Shown: positions 36,101 through 47,449 of the stretch, in pieces
How the letters are laid out: the number at the start of each line of letters is the position of its first letter
Position numbering within the stretch: position 1 is the stretch's first letter
Origin: Rotaria socialis
Taxonomy: Eukaryota > Rotifera > Eurotatoria > Philodinida > Philodinidae
Direction: 5' to 3'
Length of the DNA: 64,000 bases
Assembly (NCBI GenBank): GCA_905331475.1
Contig: CAJNYU010003280.1
Span: 1-64,000 of the forward strand
The notes under the pieces: generated by a model
Told to the model about the DNA's origin: nothing
The model's input: the letters and a program-made list of their open reading frames with translations, nothing else
Database searches by the model: none
Made by a program: the position numbers and the translations under genes

Positions 36101-39100
36101 AGGAAATTTTTGGATTCGACACGAATTAAAATTGAGTTATACAACAGCATTTCAAGTATTAATTGAAGGTGTAGTAGGAATTGGTTATATGGGTGACATT
36201 GGTCTCGATGATACAGTATTTACACCGGAATGTAGCGCTTATACATCATCGGAATTACCTATAACAACAATTACAACAACTCAAGCACCAACACCATGCC
36301 CAATAGCCGCACAATTTCGTTGTACTGGAACTGATATATGCATTGATCAAAACAAAGTAAGAGTTTCTTTTTTTTTATAAAAATATATCATTTTACATAA
36401 AAACAAAATCGTATTATATTAGATTTGCGACTTTACTGCCGATTGTCCTGATGCATCAGATGAAGTATGAAAATCTTTCGTGTCTATATCTATATATAAC
36501 GAACACTTTCTGTCTTTTTAGGATCGTTGCGGTCCATGCAATTTTGAAAAAGGTTTGCTTACATAAAGATAAGAATCAGTTCAATAGTAAATGTATTCTC
36601 TATTAATAGATGACTGTGGTTGGGAAGATGTCTCATGGAGTACTTATTCATGGTCTCGAATAAAAGCAAGCGAAGCTGTAGTTATTTCACCGAAAGCACC
36701 TGCATTCGATCATACACTTAACACTGCAGCCGGATCGTAGGAGCATTGAAATTCATTATTAAATCATTTCTTTTCTTTTTCGTTTTTGCATAGGTACATG
36801 CATGTTGCTGGCGATATGGGTGATTTCTTTGATCTCGCTGAATTACGCAGTCCACCATTGCCTATATCAGCTGCCGAATGTCAAATCACATTTTATTATT
36901 GGCTTGTTGGCAATACTACTGGCACACTTGAATTATTTTCATCAGACAGTTTTACTGCACTGTGGTCAAGATCTAGTGCACCAGCGAATCGTTGGCATCG
37001 AGCTACTGTTAATGTCGGTGCTAATCCAGCTGGGTGGAAATTATTTTTTGAACTTGAACCGAATTTGGATTTTACTGGAGCTTGGACAGATGACGTTGCC
37101 ATCGATGATATCTCATTTGAACAATGTACTGCAAATCGATCACGAAGCGTACTTGATTGTGATTTTGAAAAAGATTTCTGTTCATGGGTAACAAATGGCT
37201 TAGCTGATTTCAGTTGGACGCGAATATCATCGGCAACACCATCGGCTAGTACTGGTCCACCTGGTGATCATACAACTGGTACAGGTTTTTATATTTTCAT
37301 TGAATCTAGTGTTCCACAAAAACCTGGTGATCGAGCGCGACTTGCAAGTCCATCGATACCACCGACAACATCAAGTTGCCTTGCTTTCTACTATCATATG
37401 TAAGAGGAGAAGAAAAAAAGCATCTCTTGTTCTTTAATTTTATTATTAAAATAATTTCAATGTTAGGTTCGGTGCTGATATTCGAACATTGAATGTTATG
37501 CAACAAACATCAATTTCAAATCTAACTATATTTACCAAAGATGGATCACAAGGAAATACATGGAGAAAAGGCGAAGTCAGTGTTCGAAGTACGCTTACAT
37601 ATAAAATTATATTCGAAGGCATTGGTAAGTATATTACGAAGAAAAAAAAGAAAATATCAAATTCTATGATCTATTTATTAGTTGGAAATAGTTGGGAAGG
37701 TGACATCGCACTTGATGATATTAAACTTACCTTTGGTAATTGTCCACCAAGCGATACATGTACATTTGAATCCGGATTATGTGATGGTTGGGAAAAAGGT
37801 GCTGATGGCGATTTTGAATGGTCTCGCGGTCGAAATGGTTCAACACCGAGTGGTACACCTACTATTGGTTCGTATTTATTTATTTCAAAGGAAAATAACT
37901 GAGTGTATGTAAACTTTATTTGAAAAAAATTTAGATCACACAATTGTATCAGCTAACGGACATTTTCTTTTTGTTGATCCAACTGGCCGTTCAATCGGCG
38001 ATGAAGCTCATCTTATGTCACTAAGCTATAAAGCCAGTCAACCACGATGTTTACGGTTTTGGTATCATCTTTATGGAGCTACACAAGGTACATTACAAAT
38101 TCAACAAAAGCCTGAATTAACTCGTGCTAAAACAATATGGTCAAAATCAAATGATCAAGGTAAAATATCTATTTAATAAAAATAAAACAATTTATAACTT
38201 AATCACTGGTGTTTCATTTCAGGTAACATCTGGCGTCAATCACGTGTTACGATTCCACCATTACTTGGTTTGGGTACATATAAGATTCTTATTGTTGGTA
38301 TTATTGGCTATCAACCAACCGGAGGTAAAAATCGATTTTGACAAAATTTTTATATTTTGAATTTATATATCAATTATTTATTAGACATGGCCATTGATGA
38401 TATATCAAATGTCGAAGGTGAATGTCCTGATTCCGAAGCTTGTACATTTGAAGAAGGCCTTTGCAGTTGGATTAATGGACAAAATGGTGTTTTTGATGAT
38501 TTCGATTGGTTACTCAATTCTGGTTCGACACCAAGTATTGGAACAGGTCCGACTGTTGATCATACACTTGGAACAACCAGCGGATCCTATTTGTATATTG
38601 AAGCAAGCGAATTATTTAATCAAAATGCAAATGCTTGGCTTATTTCGGAACATTATGATGCTGGGTCATATTGCTTACTGTTCTGGTATCATCTTTATGG
38701 AACAGATATTGGCTCGTTAAATGTATATACACGTATCGGAACATCAAAACCACAATTAGAATGGAGGTAGAATACAATCGTTTTATTTTTTGATTACTAA
38801 CTCATGATTCTATTGTATAGTTTAAGTGGCGATAAGGGAAATCGATGGCAAATGGGAGCAGTCAGAGTTAACGTTGGATCAGAATTTTATTTCATCATTG
38901 AAGGTAAAAAAAACTAATAAAATAAAATATACACATATGTAATGCGTATATTGATAAGTTGAGAAAACGTTTCTATAAATAACAACAGTATCAAAATCGC
39001 GTTTTATACTCTAATCTCGCAGATATTTTACTGATCGTCTCTTTTTCTATATGATAGGTACTCATGGTGGACAATTTGCTGGTGATATAGCCATTGATGA

Positions 39101-42100
39101 TCTTCTTGTACAGTCAAATTTGCAATGTACACTTCCAACAACCACAACAACAATTCGAACAACAACAACACTTGGTCTATATACACCACTATCATGTAAT
39201 TTTGAAAATGATTTATGTAAATGGAGAAATGATTTAACAACATCTGGCACATGGTCACGACGACAAGGTCAAGGCAATGGTCCACAATATGGTAAGAATA
39301 AGACAATCGTCTCGATTTCTAATATTTATTAATTTATGTTTTCTATAGATCATACACTACAAACAGAAGACGGTTGGTTTATTGATACGTCAAGTTTAAA
39401 GAGTAATCAAACAGCACGTTTAATTAGTACGATGACAACAGTAACAACTCGTGGTTTATGTTTACGATTTTGGTATCGTGCCTATGGTACACAACAAGTG
39501 AAATTCAATCTATTGCAACGAGCTTCATTCGACGGAAATGCAACATTAATTTCAAGCATACGGCCAAATCTTGATATCGATTGGCGTGAAGCTATTATTT
39601 ATCGACAAACATCAGGCAATTATGAATTTATTTTTGAAGGTATTGCTGGTATTACAGTCAGTGATTCAGATAACGTAGCTATTGATGATATAACAACCAA
39701 CGAAGGTATGTTCATCCTATTGAGAGAAGCAGAAAAAAGAAAATTCGTATTCTCTAGGATCATGTCCCACACGAAAATTCTGCGACTTTGAATCACAAGA
39801 TATCTGTGGTTATGTTTCTGATATATCGGGTAACTTTAATTGGACTCGTCATCGAGGTTCAACATTCAGTTCTAGTACTGGTCCACAATATGATCATACA
39901 ACATTTACAACAGAAGGTATAGAGATGATGAGAAAAGATTTCTTAGAAATAAACTTTTATGATTTCAGGTTACTATATGTATATTGAAACAAGTGCTCCA
40001 CGTCAACCTGGTGATATTGCTCGTTTAATTAGTCCAACATTCCCTGTATCAAATGAATACCATTGTTTACAATTCTATTATCATCAATACGGAATAGACA
40101 TCGGTGAATTCAATGTTTTTAAACGTGATGTTGGTGGTTCATTGAATCCATTGAAAATTTTCACTTCACGAGGAAATCGTTTTGATGAATGGCATGTTAT
40201 GGAAATTAATATTGTACCAACGAAACCGTATAATATCATATTTGAAGGTGTTGTCGGAAAGAGTTTTGAAGGCGTAAGTTTTATTTTCAATCTTTTGATT
40301 TCAATATAAAATTTCTTCTTAGGATATTGCTATTGATGATGTTCTTATCAAAGATCGAGCTTGTCCATCAATTGGCAATTGTGATTTTGAACAAGGCTTA
40401 TGTGCGTATAAAAATTCGGAAAAAAATCGCGAAGTAGATTGGATACGTATACGTGGTGATACTGAAGATAATACAATAGGAAGTCAATTCGGAACTTATC
40501 TAGCATTTGATATAACGCCAACAACTGCATTATCAAGTCGTGCTCTATTGATATCACCTGATTTGGATAATACAGCACAATATTGTTTTCAATATTATTA
40601 TAGAAGTTATGGCAATGTTCAAGGGTCTGTATCAATCAATCGACAAACATTTGCTAATGCAACTGCACGATATTTATTAGTGAAACACGATACTACAGAT
40701 TTTACAAATCAATGGAAACTTAATCAAATAGCACTTACTCCATTATTAAATCAAACATCAAATGTATATCGTCTATTATTCGAAGGTATCAGTGGCAATG
40801 GTGTTGGTCGTTTAATGTTTGACGATTTCGAACTTGTTAATGGACCATGTCCACAAATGCCAACTAACTGTTCCATTCAATGTGATACAAAAGCTGGTCA
40901 AAGACAATGTATACCAACAAGTCAAATATGTGACTTCAATCGTGACTGTCTTAATGGTGAAGATGAACGTCTATGTGGTTATGATTGTACTTTTGAAAGT
41001 GGCCTATGTAATTATACGGATCCATCAGCAGGCGCCTATAAATGGCGACGACAACGCGCGGGCTCGTCAATACCTGGTACTAATTCAGGACCGATAATTG
41101 ATCATTCAACATTATCAGCGAGTGGTTATTATATGATTGTAGCAACAAACAACGGTACGATTGATGAACGTGCTCATTTACTTTCGCCACCGCTTCAGCA
41201 ATCATCGGCAACATGTGAATTAACATTCTATTATCATATGGCAGGTGCTAATGTTGGTCGTCTTGAAGTATTACTGATAGAAGGTCTACAAGAAAGTCGT
41301 GTATGGTCCGTAGAAGGTACTCAAAGCAATCGTTGGCATAAAGGTGTTGTTAAAATTGGCCGTCTCTATCGTTCATTCCGAATTCGTTTTGATGCAAGAA
41401 AAACAGCATCAAGTTTTGCTGACATAGCAATTGATGATATTCAATGGATCGGTTGTAATCTACCTCTACTTACGAATGAAACAACAATATGTAATCCTAA
41501 TCAATTTCAATGTAAACGTGGTGGTTGTGTTGATCAAAATCGTGTTTGCGATTATACAGATGATTGTGGTGATATGAGTGATGAAAACAATGCAACTTGC
41601 ATAAGACCTGCTGTTATACCAGGGTAAATTATTATACATAAATATATACGCATATATAGAAAGAAGTTTTATTTTTATTTTAGTTGTGATTTTGAAATAA
41701 ATTCATGTAAATTTGCTGGTATAGGCATTTCGGATCTTCGATTTGAACGTGCACGTGCCTATCAATTAGTAAATGATTATGCACCTGAAAGAGATCATAC
41801 ATTAAATAATTTAGCTGGTGCTTTTGTTTATGTAAATACACTTGATCAACCAGCTGATCGTCTAGCTCACTTTAGATCATCGAGACTCGTTTCATCGGCC
41901 GGTTGCAAAGTACGATTTCATTATTATATGAATGGTGCATTAAATCCGGGCTTATTAACATTTATGGTTCGAAATCAATCAGCAGGAGCAACAACATATC
42001 TTTGGTCAACATCAAAAGTACTTGGTGATTATTGGGAACGACAAGAATTATTATTACCAACAGGATTCTTACTTGAATTATTGATTCAAGTTAAAACTTT

Positions 42101-45100
42101 AGGTGATGGTGGTGGTATTATTGGTTTAGATGATATATCATTCTCATCCCAATGTGCTAACTCAGATACATTTTTACCCTATGGTACAACGACTAGACCA
42201 ACAGGAACAACAGCAACACCTCCTGCGTGTGCATTTACATGTGATGATGGCACTTGTATCGGAAAAGAGAAAGTAAAGGAAAAATGAACTATAGAGAAAA
42301 GAAGACTAAAAAAAACAATTTTATATATTTTTAGCGTTGCAATTTTGTACCGGATTGTGCAAAAGGTGAAGATCAACTTGATTGTGGTGATTGTGATTTT
42401 GAAAAATCGTCTTGCGGTTGGGAAGATGATAGTACTGAATATTATGTATGGGCAAGACGTAATGCATCATCGATTCTACTCATGCCTGGTGATATGACAA
42501 CAAGTAGATTTTTATTAATTTGGAAAAAAGAATTTATATTCTATTTGAATACATCTATTTTTTTAGATACTTCAAGAGGTTTTGTTATGACAGTTGCTGG
42601 TGGTTCAGGATCATTTGCTGGTAGTAGTCGATTAATTTCTGAACGTATTGCATCAGCAGCAGCTTCGTGCCGTGCTAAATTTGGTTTATATCGTAATCGT
42701 GACCGAGATGGCACATTAGCACTTTATCTGGAAGATGATTCGAAATTGACAACAAAAATTTGGACTGATCCACGAACAACAATCGGTCAAAAATGGACTC
42801 CAATAACTGTTAGTATTGGACGAAGAAGCTCCGGTTTTCGACTTGTATTCATTTCAACTCATGTTGGCTCAACAATATTATCTGATATATCGATTGATAA
42901 CTTTCAATTTCAAGATTGTGATGCTCACGTCATTGGTCATTGTGAAGGTTTTACTGATCCATTCAATTGTTCAAATGGAAATTGTATACATAAAGATAAT
43001 GTAATAAAATCATTACGTTTTATATCGAATAGGAAAAAAAATTTTAATTTGTTCTTCTTGCTGCATTTTAGCTATGTGATTTTAGTGATGATTGTGGAGA
43101 TAGTACTGATGAATTTAGTTGTGAGCAGTATGTCGACATGTGTAATTTTGAACACAATCCAGAACCAATATGTTCGTGGTCACATGATGAAGATGCAGAC
43201 TTTAAATGGTCACGTATACGCGGAGATCAAGTTAATAATCTTGATTGGTATGATGATTTCTGGCAATTATATGGTCCTGATCGTGATCATACATTAGGTA
43301 GAAATCGAACAACTGATTTTATTGAAAAATATATCTTATTTTTAATCAATATCTAGGAACATCACAAGGACATTTTCTATTTCTTGAAACAAGTGCACCT
43401 CGAAAACCAAATGACACAGCACGTGTTGTTAGTCCTGTATTCAATCCAACTACATCAGGTGATTGTCAATTCCGATTCTGGTATCATATGTATGGCTTTG
43501 ATGTTGCATCATTAAATATATATACACGTACTTCTGTCGGTGGTCCACTAACATTAGTTTGGAATCAAAATGGTCAAAGAGGTGATGAATGGCTTCGTGC
43601 TAAAATTGTTCTCAAAGTTCAACAACCGTTTCAAGTACTGATCGAAGGTGTTCGTGGTGCTGGTTATGAAGGTATATTGTTGTTGTTGTTGTTGTTGTTT
43701 TTTAAATTCGAAAATTTATTTGTTAATTTTAAATTCTATTATTCATAGGTGACATTGGTGTTGATGATACAAGTTTTACACCAGGTTGTCAATTACTACC
43801 AACAGCTACATTACCGCCTGTTATAGATGTAACAGTAACAAGTCCATATTGTAATGCAACATTCTCTCATTGTCTACAAAATACTCGTCAATGCTTACCA
43901 GTCGAACAATTCTGTAATTTTAATATTGAATGTACAGATCAAACCGATGAATTATCATGTCCATTAACATGCACTTTTGAACAAAAGTCATTATGTTCAT
44001 GGAACAACGATCGAAAACAAAAACTTAGTTGGGACTTCGGCAGTGGTAGAACATCATCACTTGACACAGGTCCAAGCACTGGTAAATCTCAATTTTTTTA
44101 TTTTATATTGAATGTAACAAATATTCATAAAACATATTTCTTTTCAATCCAGATCATACAACACATAGTATCAATGGAACATATATCTATCTGGAAACAA
44201 GTACAGGCCTTTTTGGAGATCGTGCTCATCTTATTAGTCCACTCTATCGTAAATCATCGAAAACTTGCATGTTTACATTCTGGTAAAATTTAAATTGTAT
44301 TAATTTTTTTCTACTAAAAAATATTTCGTTTGGTTTTTAGGTATCATATGTTCGGCAATACAATTAATACATTGAATATTCATGTACGTGCCGGCGGTGT
44401 TGATACATTAATATGGTCGTTACAAGGCAATCAAGGCGATGAATGGCGGCAAGGAACAGCTTATCTACCAACATGTGCATCGGAATTCAATATGATTGTT
44501 GAAGGTGTACGCGGTACATCATTTACCGGTGATATAGCCCTAGATGATTTCCGTTTTGAACAATGTTATGAACGACCTGCATTATCAACATGTCCAGAAA
44601 TTCCTGGAGATCCGAATCCATTCATGTGCCGTAGCAAACACTGTATACCACAGAAAAGTAAATGTGATTATGAATTAGATTGTTGTGACGGTAGTGATGA
44701 AGAGTATAGTACATGTTATGATTATCAAAGGTAAGAAAGAAAAAGTTGAAAAAAACATCAACTTTATTTTTTTGTTTCATTTAGATGCGATTTTGAAACA
44801 GATTCTTGTCAATGGGAAAAATCAGCTGGTAGTGAATTAATGTGGGAAAGATATCGTGCAAATATATTACCATATGATCGACGACCACCATACGATCATA
44901 CAACACGTAGTCAACTTGTATGTTGAGAGAGAGAAAGAAAATCTTTTATCTTAAACAAATCTATCTTCTTTAATTCAGGGTCATTATTTACAATTACGTA
45001 TAGATGCAACAACACCAAGAGATTCATTGGCGACTGTATCAAATTATCTCGGCGCAGAAACACAGCAAGGATGTTCAATGCGTTTCTGGATCTATTTCAA

Positions 45101-46180
45101 GGCTAATCATAATGGAGAATTAGTTGTGGGCTATCGATATGTCATAGGAGATGTTATCAAACCGTTACCATTTGCTAGTTTTGGATCATGTCAAACAAAC
45201 GCAACAAAATGTTCATGGCAGCTTATTGAGGTTTCATTAAGTGCCGTATTAACTCAGCCAACTGAAGTAAAAACAAAAGAAAACGATTTCTTTTTTAATA
45301 ATTATATTTATTTGAAATTATTTTAATTCAATAGATTATTATTGGCGTAAAAACTGGTATTGATCGTGATGCAATCATGGCAATCGATGATGTAACATTT
45401 ACACCACAATGCATCAAATACAATGGAACCATACCAACAGTTCCTACAACAACACCATACACAGGTACAACAACACCATATACAGGACCATCAACAACAA
45501 CAACCACAACAACGACAACACCCGAAGGAGAAACAACCACAACAACGACAACACCCGAAGGAGAAACAACCACAACAACCACAACAAAAACAACTACGAC
45601 TACTCATGCTGGTAAATCTATGTCTTTTTTTTTGTAAGACGAAATTCATTCTAATTTTTTTAATACGTTGTTTAGAATGTGCTGAATTCTTTTGTTATAA
45701 CGAAGGTAGTTGTAGACCACAACTTGGTAAACCAGTTTGCGAGTAAGTTTATTTTCTAAATGAATTTACATTTTGCATTGATTTTTATTTTTTTCCTAAG
45801 ATGCAAACCTGGCTTCAATGGTCTACGTTGTGAAAATAAGGTGCCACCAGCGAAGAAGAATAAATGTAAGTAAAATATTCTTCATTTAAAACATGCTAAT
45901 CCATTTTAATATTTACAGTGGGTGCTATTTTGGGTGGAATATTTGGTGCACTTGCTGCCATTGCTTTAATTGTTATTGGTTATATCTATGTTTTGCCGAA
46001 GATACGCGCTGCTAGGTTTGTAGAAAAGAAAATATTTTATTTTATTGATTAAAATTATTTATCACTCGTCTATCTATATCTTTCAGAGATGTAAGTACAA
46101 GTACACGATTACTTGATTCAATACCAGTAGGTCCGATTACAAATCCTGCTTACAATGCAACTGCAACATCTGATGCATGA
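14186..46180 (+). CDS. Giant multi-MAM/LDLa type I membrane protein
   Basis: A single multi-exon gene of about 32 kb with roughly 100 short introns. I estimate a product of 8,000-8,500 aa. Order: signal peptide; one degenerate MAM domain; 45 canonical MAM domains, each with C-x-F-E...C-G-W, then D-H-T, F-W-Y-H-M-Y-G, then G-D-I-A-I-D-D and a closing Cys; 12 LDL-receptor class A modules confined to the C-terminal half; a Thr-rich stalk; one EGF-like module; one transmembrane helix; and a 26-residue tail with NPAY. Exons join in frame at every site I checked (for example TGP-DHT phase 1, FWYHM-YG phase 2). No disabling change was seen. Closest known architecture: animal MAM/LDLa proteins such as MALRD1 and MAMDC4 (established knowledge), which are much shorter. 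A role as an apical endocytic or adhesive receptor is inferred from the architecture only. A polyadenylation signal AATAAA is at 46303. Start: ATG 14186 opens directly into the signal peptide. Confidence 0.92.
15151..28715 (+). repeat. MAM domains 1-21: seven type-A triads
   Basis: Twenty-one consecutive MAM domains without LDLa modules. C-x-F-E openings lie near 15151, 15682, 16375 / 17138, 17760, 18307 / 19060, 19726, 20325 / 21168, 21803, 22410 / 23120, 23710, 24270 / 24930, 25590, 26250 / 26980, 27530, 28135. Slashes mark triad borders, where a Pro/Thr-rich linker usually sits (for example near 16990, 18970, 21040, 23060 and 26940). Within a triad the domains abut directly. First members tend to open with Y/F/W-D-C, second members with Cys-Gly-Tyr/Phe after the first Cys, and third members with G-x-C-x-F-E. 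Confidence 0.85.
28735..30935 (+). repeat. Type-B triad 1: three LDLa-MAM pairs (MAM 22-24)
   Basis: LDLa 1 (near 28740-28900, split by an intron, ends GRDEQICG), MAM 22 (28900), LDLa 2 ([10 protein letters not shown], then [13 protein letters not shown]), MAM 23 (29650), LDLa 3 ([10 protein letters not shown], then GGSDEAECG), MAM 24 (30397). LDLa modules 2 and 3 keep the acidic calcium cage C-D-x-x-x-D-C...S-D-E. Confidence 0.85.
31023..34785 (+). repeat. MAM domains 25-30: two type-A triads
   Basis: Openings near 31023, 31722, 32240 and 32970, 33670, 34150. Pro/Thr-rich linkers follow MAM 27 ([14 protein letters not shown]) and MAM 30 (LSTTPPPN). No LDLa inside. Confidence 0.85.
34810..37135 (+). 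repeat. Type-B triad 2: three LDLa-MAM pairs (MAM 31-33)
   Basis: LDLa 4 (VCDFIVDC, then DDERSCG), MAM 31 (34960), LDLa 5 ([10 protein letters not shown], then [13 protein letters not shown]), MAM 32 (35605), LDLa 6 (CIDQNKICDF, then DASDEDRCG, with an intron inside), MAM 33 (36530). Each LDLa most resembles the one in the same place of type-B triad 1. Confidence 0.85.
37150..40855 (+). repeat. MAM domains 34-39: two type-A triads
   Basis: Openings near 37150, 37755, 38435 and 39190, 39780, 40375. The linker after MAM 36 is Thr-rich ([14 protein letters not shown]). One intron here (about 38905-39057) is unusually long for this gene, near 150 bases. Confidence 0.85.
40870..42935 (+). repeat. 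Type-B triad 3: three LDLa-MAM pairs (MAM 40-42)
   Basis: LDLa 7 (QICDFNRDC, then GEDERLCG), MAM 40 (40980), LDLa 8 ([10 protein letters not shown], then [13 protein letters not shown]), MAM 41 (41680), LDLa 9 (CIGKEKRCNF, then GEDQLDCG), MAM 42 (42390). MAM 41 and MAM 42 have diverged most: MAM 42 lacks a clear D-H-T and its F-W-Y-H-M motif is replaced by FGLYRNRD. Confidence 0.8.
42945..45415 (+). repeat. Type-B triad 4: three LDLa-MAM pairs (MAM 43-45)
   Basis: LDLa 10 ([12 protein letters not shown], an intron, then [14 protein letters not shown]), MAM 43 (43135), LDLa 11 ([11 protein letters not shown], then QTDELSCP), MAM 44 (43970), LDLa 12 ([11 protein letters not shown], then GSDEEYSTC), MAM 45 (44780). 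The intron at about 43673-43749 holds a (TTG)n run. Confidence 0.8.
45416..45612 (+). repeat. Thr-rich stalk with 33-bp coding minisatellite
   Basis: Mucin-like linker of the giant protein, almost all Thr with Pro and Gly. It contains two adjacent copies of an 11-codon unit ([11 protein letters not shown]) near 45500-45565, then further Thr. A rigid O-glycosylated stalk that lifts the ectodomain off the membrane is inferred. Confidence 0.8.
45676..46180 (+). other. EGF-like module, transmembrane helix and NPAY tail of the giant gene
   Basis: EGF-like module with six Cys ([13 protein letters not shown]...GKPVCE, an intron, [11 protein letters not shown]), then VPPAKKNK, then a hydrophobic helix ([20 protein letters not shown]), and a tail [15 protein letters not shown] with [14 protein letters not shown] at the C-terminus. 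NPAY fits the NPxY clathrin-adaptor signal known from LDL-receptor family proteins. Confidence 0.88.
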
Positions 46181-46302
46181 TAAAACATTGAACTTGCTAT
46201 CCTAGCTAAAATATAAATTTTTGTTTACGTTTTTTCTATTGAAAAAATTTTTAACTTTGAAAAGTCTGTGTTTTCTTTCTTTTTTATTAATGACATTGAA
46301 AC

Positions 46303-46308
46303 AATAAA
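46303..46308 (+). promoter_or_regulatory. Polyadenylation signal of the giant MAM gene
   Basis: Canonical AATAAA 123 bases after the stop codon, directly followed by a second overlapping A-rich copy. Confidence 0.7.
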
Positions 46309-47367
46309 AATAAACTTGACTAAATATAAAATTTAATTATCATTGATTGATAGAAAGCACTTTCGTTTCAGTTGTCTAAGTAAAGGAAATCTTGATTTCA
46401 AATCATTTCAAAAAAAACTGAAGATGTCTCAACATAGATTTTATTTGACAAGACATGTCACACTTCAAATCTTGAGAGAGAGAGAGAGAGAACATTATTC
46501 ATATGTCTAATACGGCAGAAGAATCTCAAAGAATGCTTGAGACAACATTAATTTTTACGATTTTGATGTGATGTTAAACTTGTTACATAAAATTTTCCAT
46601 GTAAAAAATAAAAATTAGCAGAGAACTTCAGATATTTAATTTCGATATTATTTTTCATTCTTGTAAGATAGCTATCTCGTGATTAAGTCATATAGTTCAA
46701 GCTCAGATTTGCAGTCGGATCTCCTTGTCTTAGCTCTGATATAATTAAATAAAAGTAGATCAAGTTTGCTTTTCTGTCTGTAATAGTTTTATCATTGGTT
46801 TAAATTGCAATCTCTTCTCTATCAGCCTGAGAGTACAATTCTCATCAGCATCTGCATAGCAGTTATACACCTGCAACCATTTGAAAGCTAAAGCTACAAG
46901 AATCTCATTGTGCTTTGACAGCTACTAATATTTGTTTATAAATTTTTCATAGCAAAGAAAATATTTTATTAATCTGAATTTACATTTTGTTTTTTGTTTA
47001 AACAGAATCTTCAGCAATATTCTGAAAATTCTATGGATTCAGATTCAAGATTCACTTGAAAGTGCCGATAGGGGAAAGAGATAGTAAAACAAACAAAAAA
47101 AGATCGCGTAATAAATTGAAAAATATGTTTCTGCACTCAAAGCTGGTATCAAACGAAAATTATGTTTTTTTCCACTTAATATTATAAAAAGTTTTGAATG
47201 CCGCCGAATATCTGAATTATTCTCATGTACAGATAATGAATGAATTATAAATTTGACTATGCTACACAACTAGTGAATATAGTTTTTAATGGCTGACTAC
47301 TAAAATACATAAGTTCATCGTTGACAAAATATAGTTTTATAGGACGACTGGCCAACAAAAATATAAA
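46309..47367. other. Gene-poor region between MAM gene and tRNA
   Basis: AT-rich with a short (GA)n run near 46472-46490. No coding frame that I can support. Confidence 0.4.
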
Positions 47368-47439
47368 GTCGGTGTGGTCTAGTGGTTAGGATAAAGCACT
47401 CTAAATGCTTTGGCCTGGGTTCAATTCCCGGCACCGATA
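47368..47439 (+). tRNA. tRNA with CUA anticodon (candidate amber suppressor; Glu-like body)
   Basis: A full cloverleaf can be drawn: acceptor GTCGGTG with CACCGAT (one G-T pair), discriminator A; D arm with GTCTAGTGGTTAGGAT; anticodon stem AAGCA/TGCTT closing the 7-base loop CTCTAAA; variable TGGC; T stem CTGGG/CCCGG with loop TTCAATT. Loop positions 34-36 are C-T-A at 47401-47403, which pairs with UAG. The D arm, variable region and T arm match eukaryotic tRNA-Glu, whose loop is normally CTCTCAC or CTTTCAC. Internal promoter boxes are intact: A box TGGTCTAGTGG and B box GGTTCAATTCC. No intron. Confidence 0.88.
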
Positions 47440-47441
47440 GA

Positions 47442-47449
47442 TTTTTTTT
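47442..47449 (+). terminator. RNA polymerase III terminator of the tRNA
   Basis: Run of eight T starting three bases after the discriminator base, a strong Pol III stop signal. Confidence 0.85.

Noticed and set aside
45328-45582. Minus-strand Val-rich open frame
   Set aside because: It is the antisense of the ACA/ACC-rich Thr stalk, so its openness is a composition effect.
14186-46180. Treating each MAM open frame as a separate gene
   Set aside because: Every open frame ends in a GT-starting intron, and the next begins after AG with the MAM motif continuing in frame. Only one signal peptide and one transmembrane end exist.
46835-46870. Second hammerhead core on the minus strand (CTGATGAG)
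   Set aside because: The CTGATGAG word occurs, but no GAAA core, no closing stem II and no cleavage triplet follow at suitable spacing.
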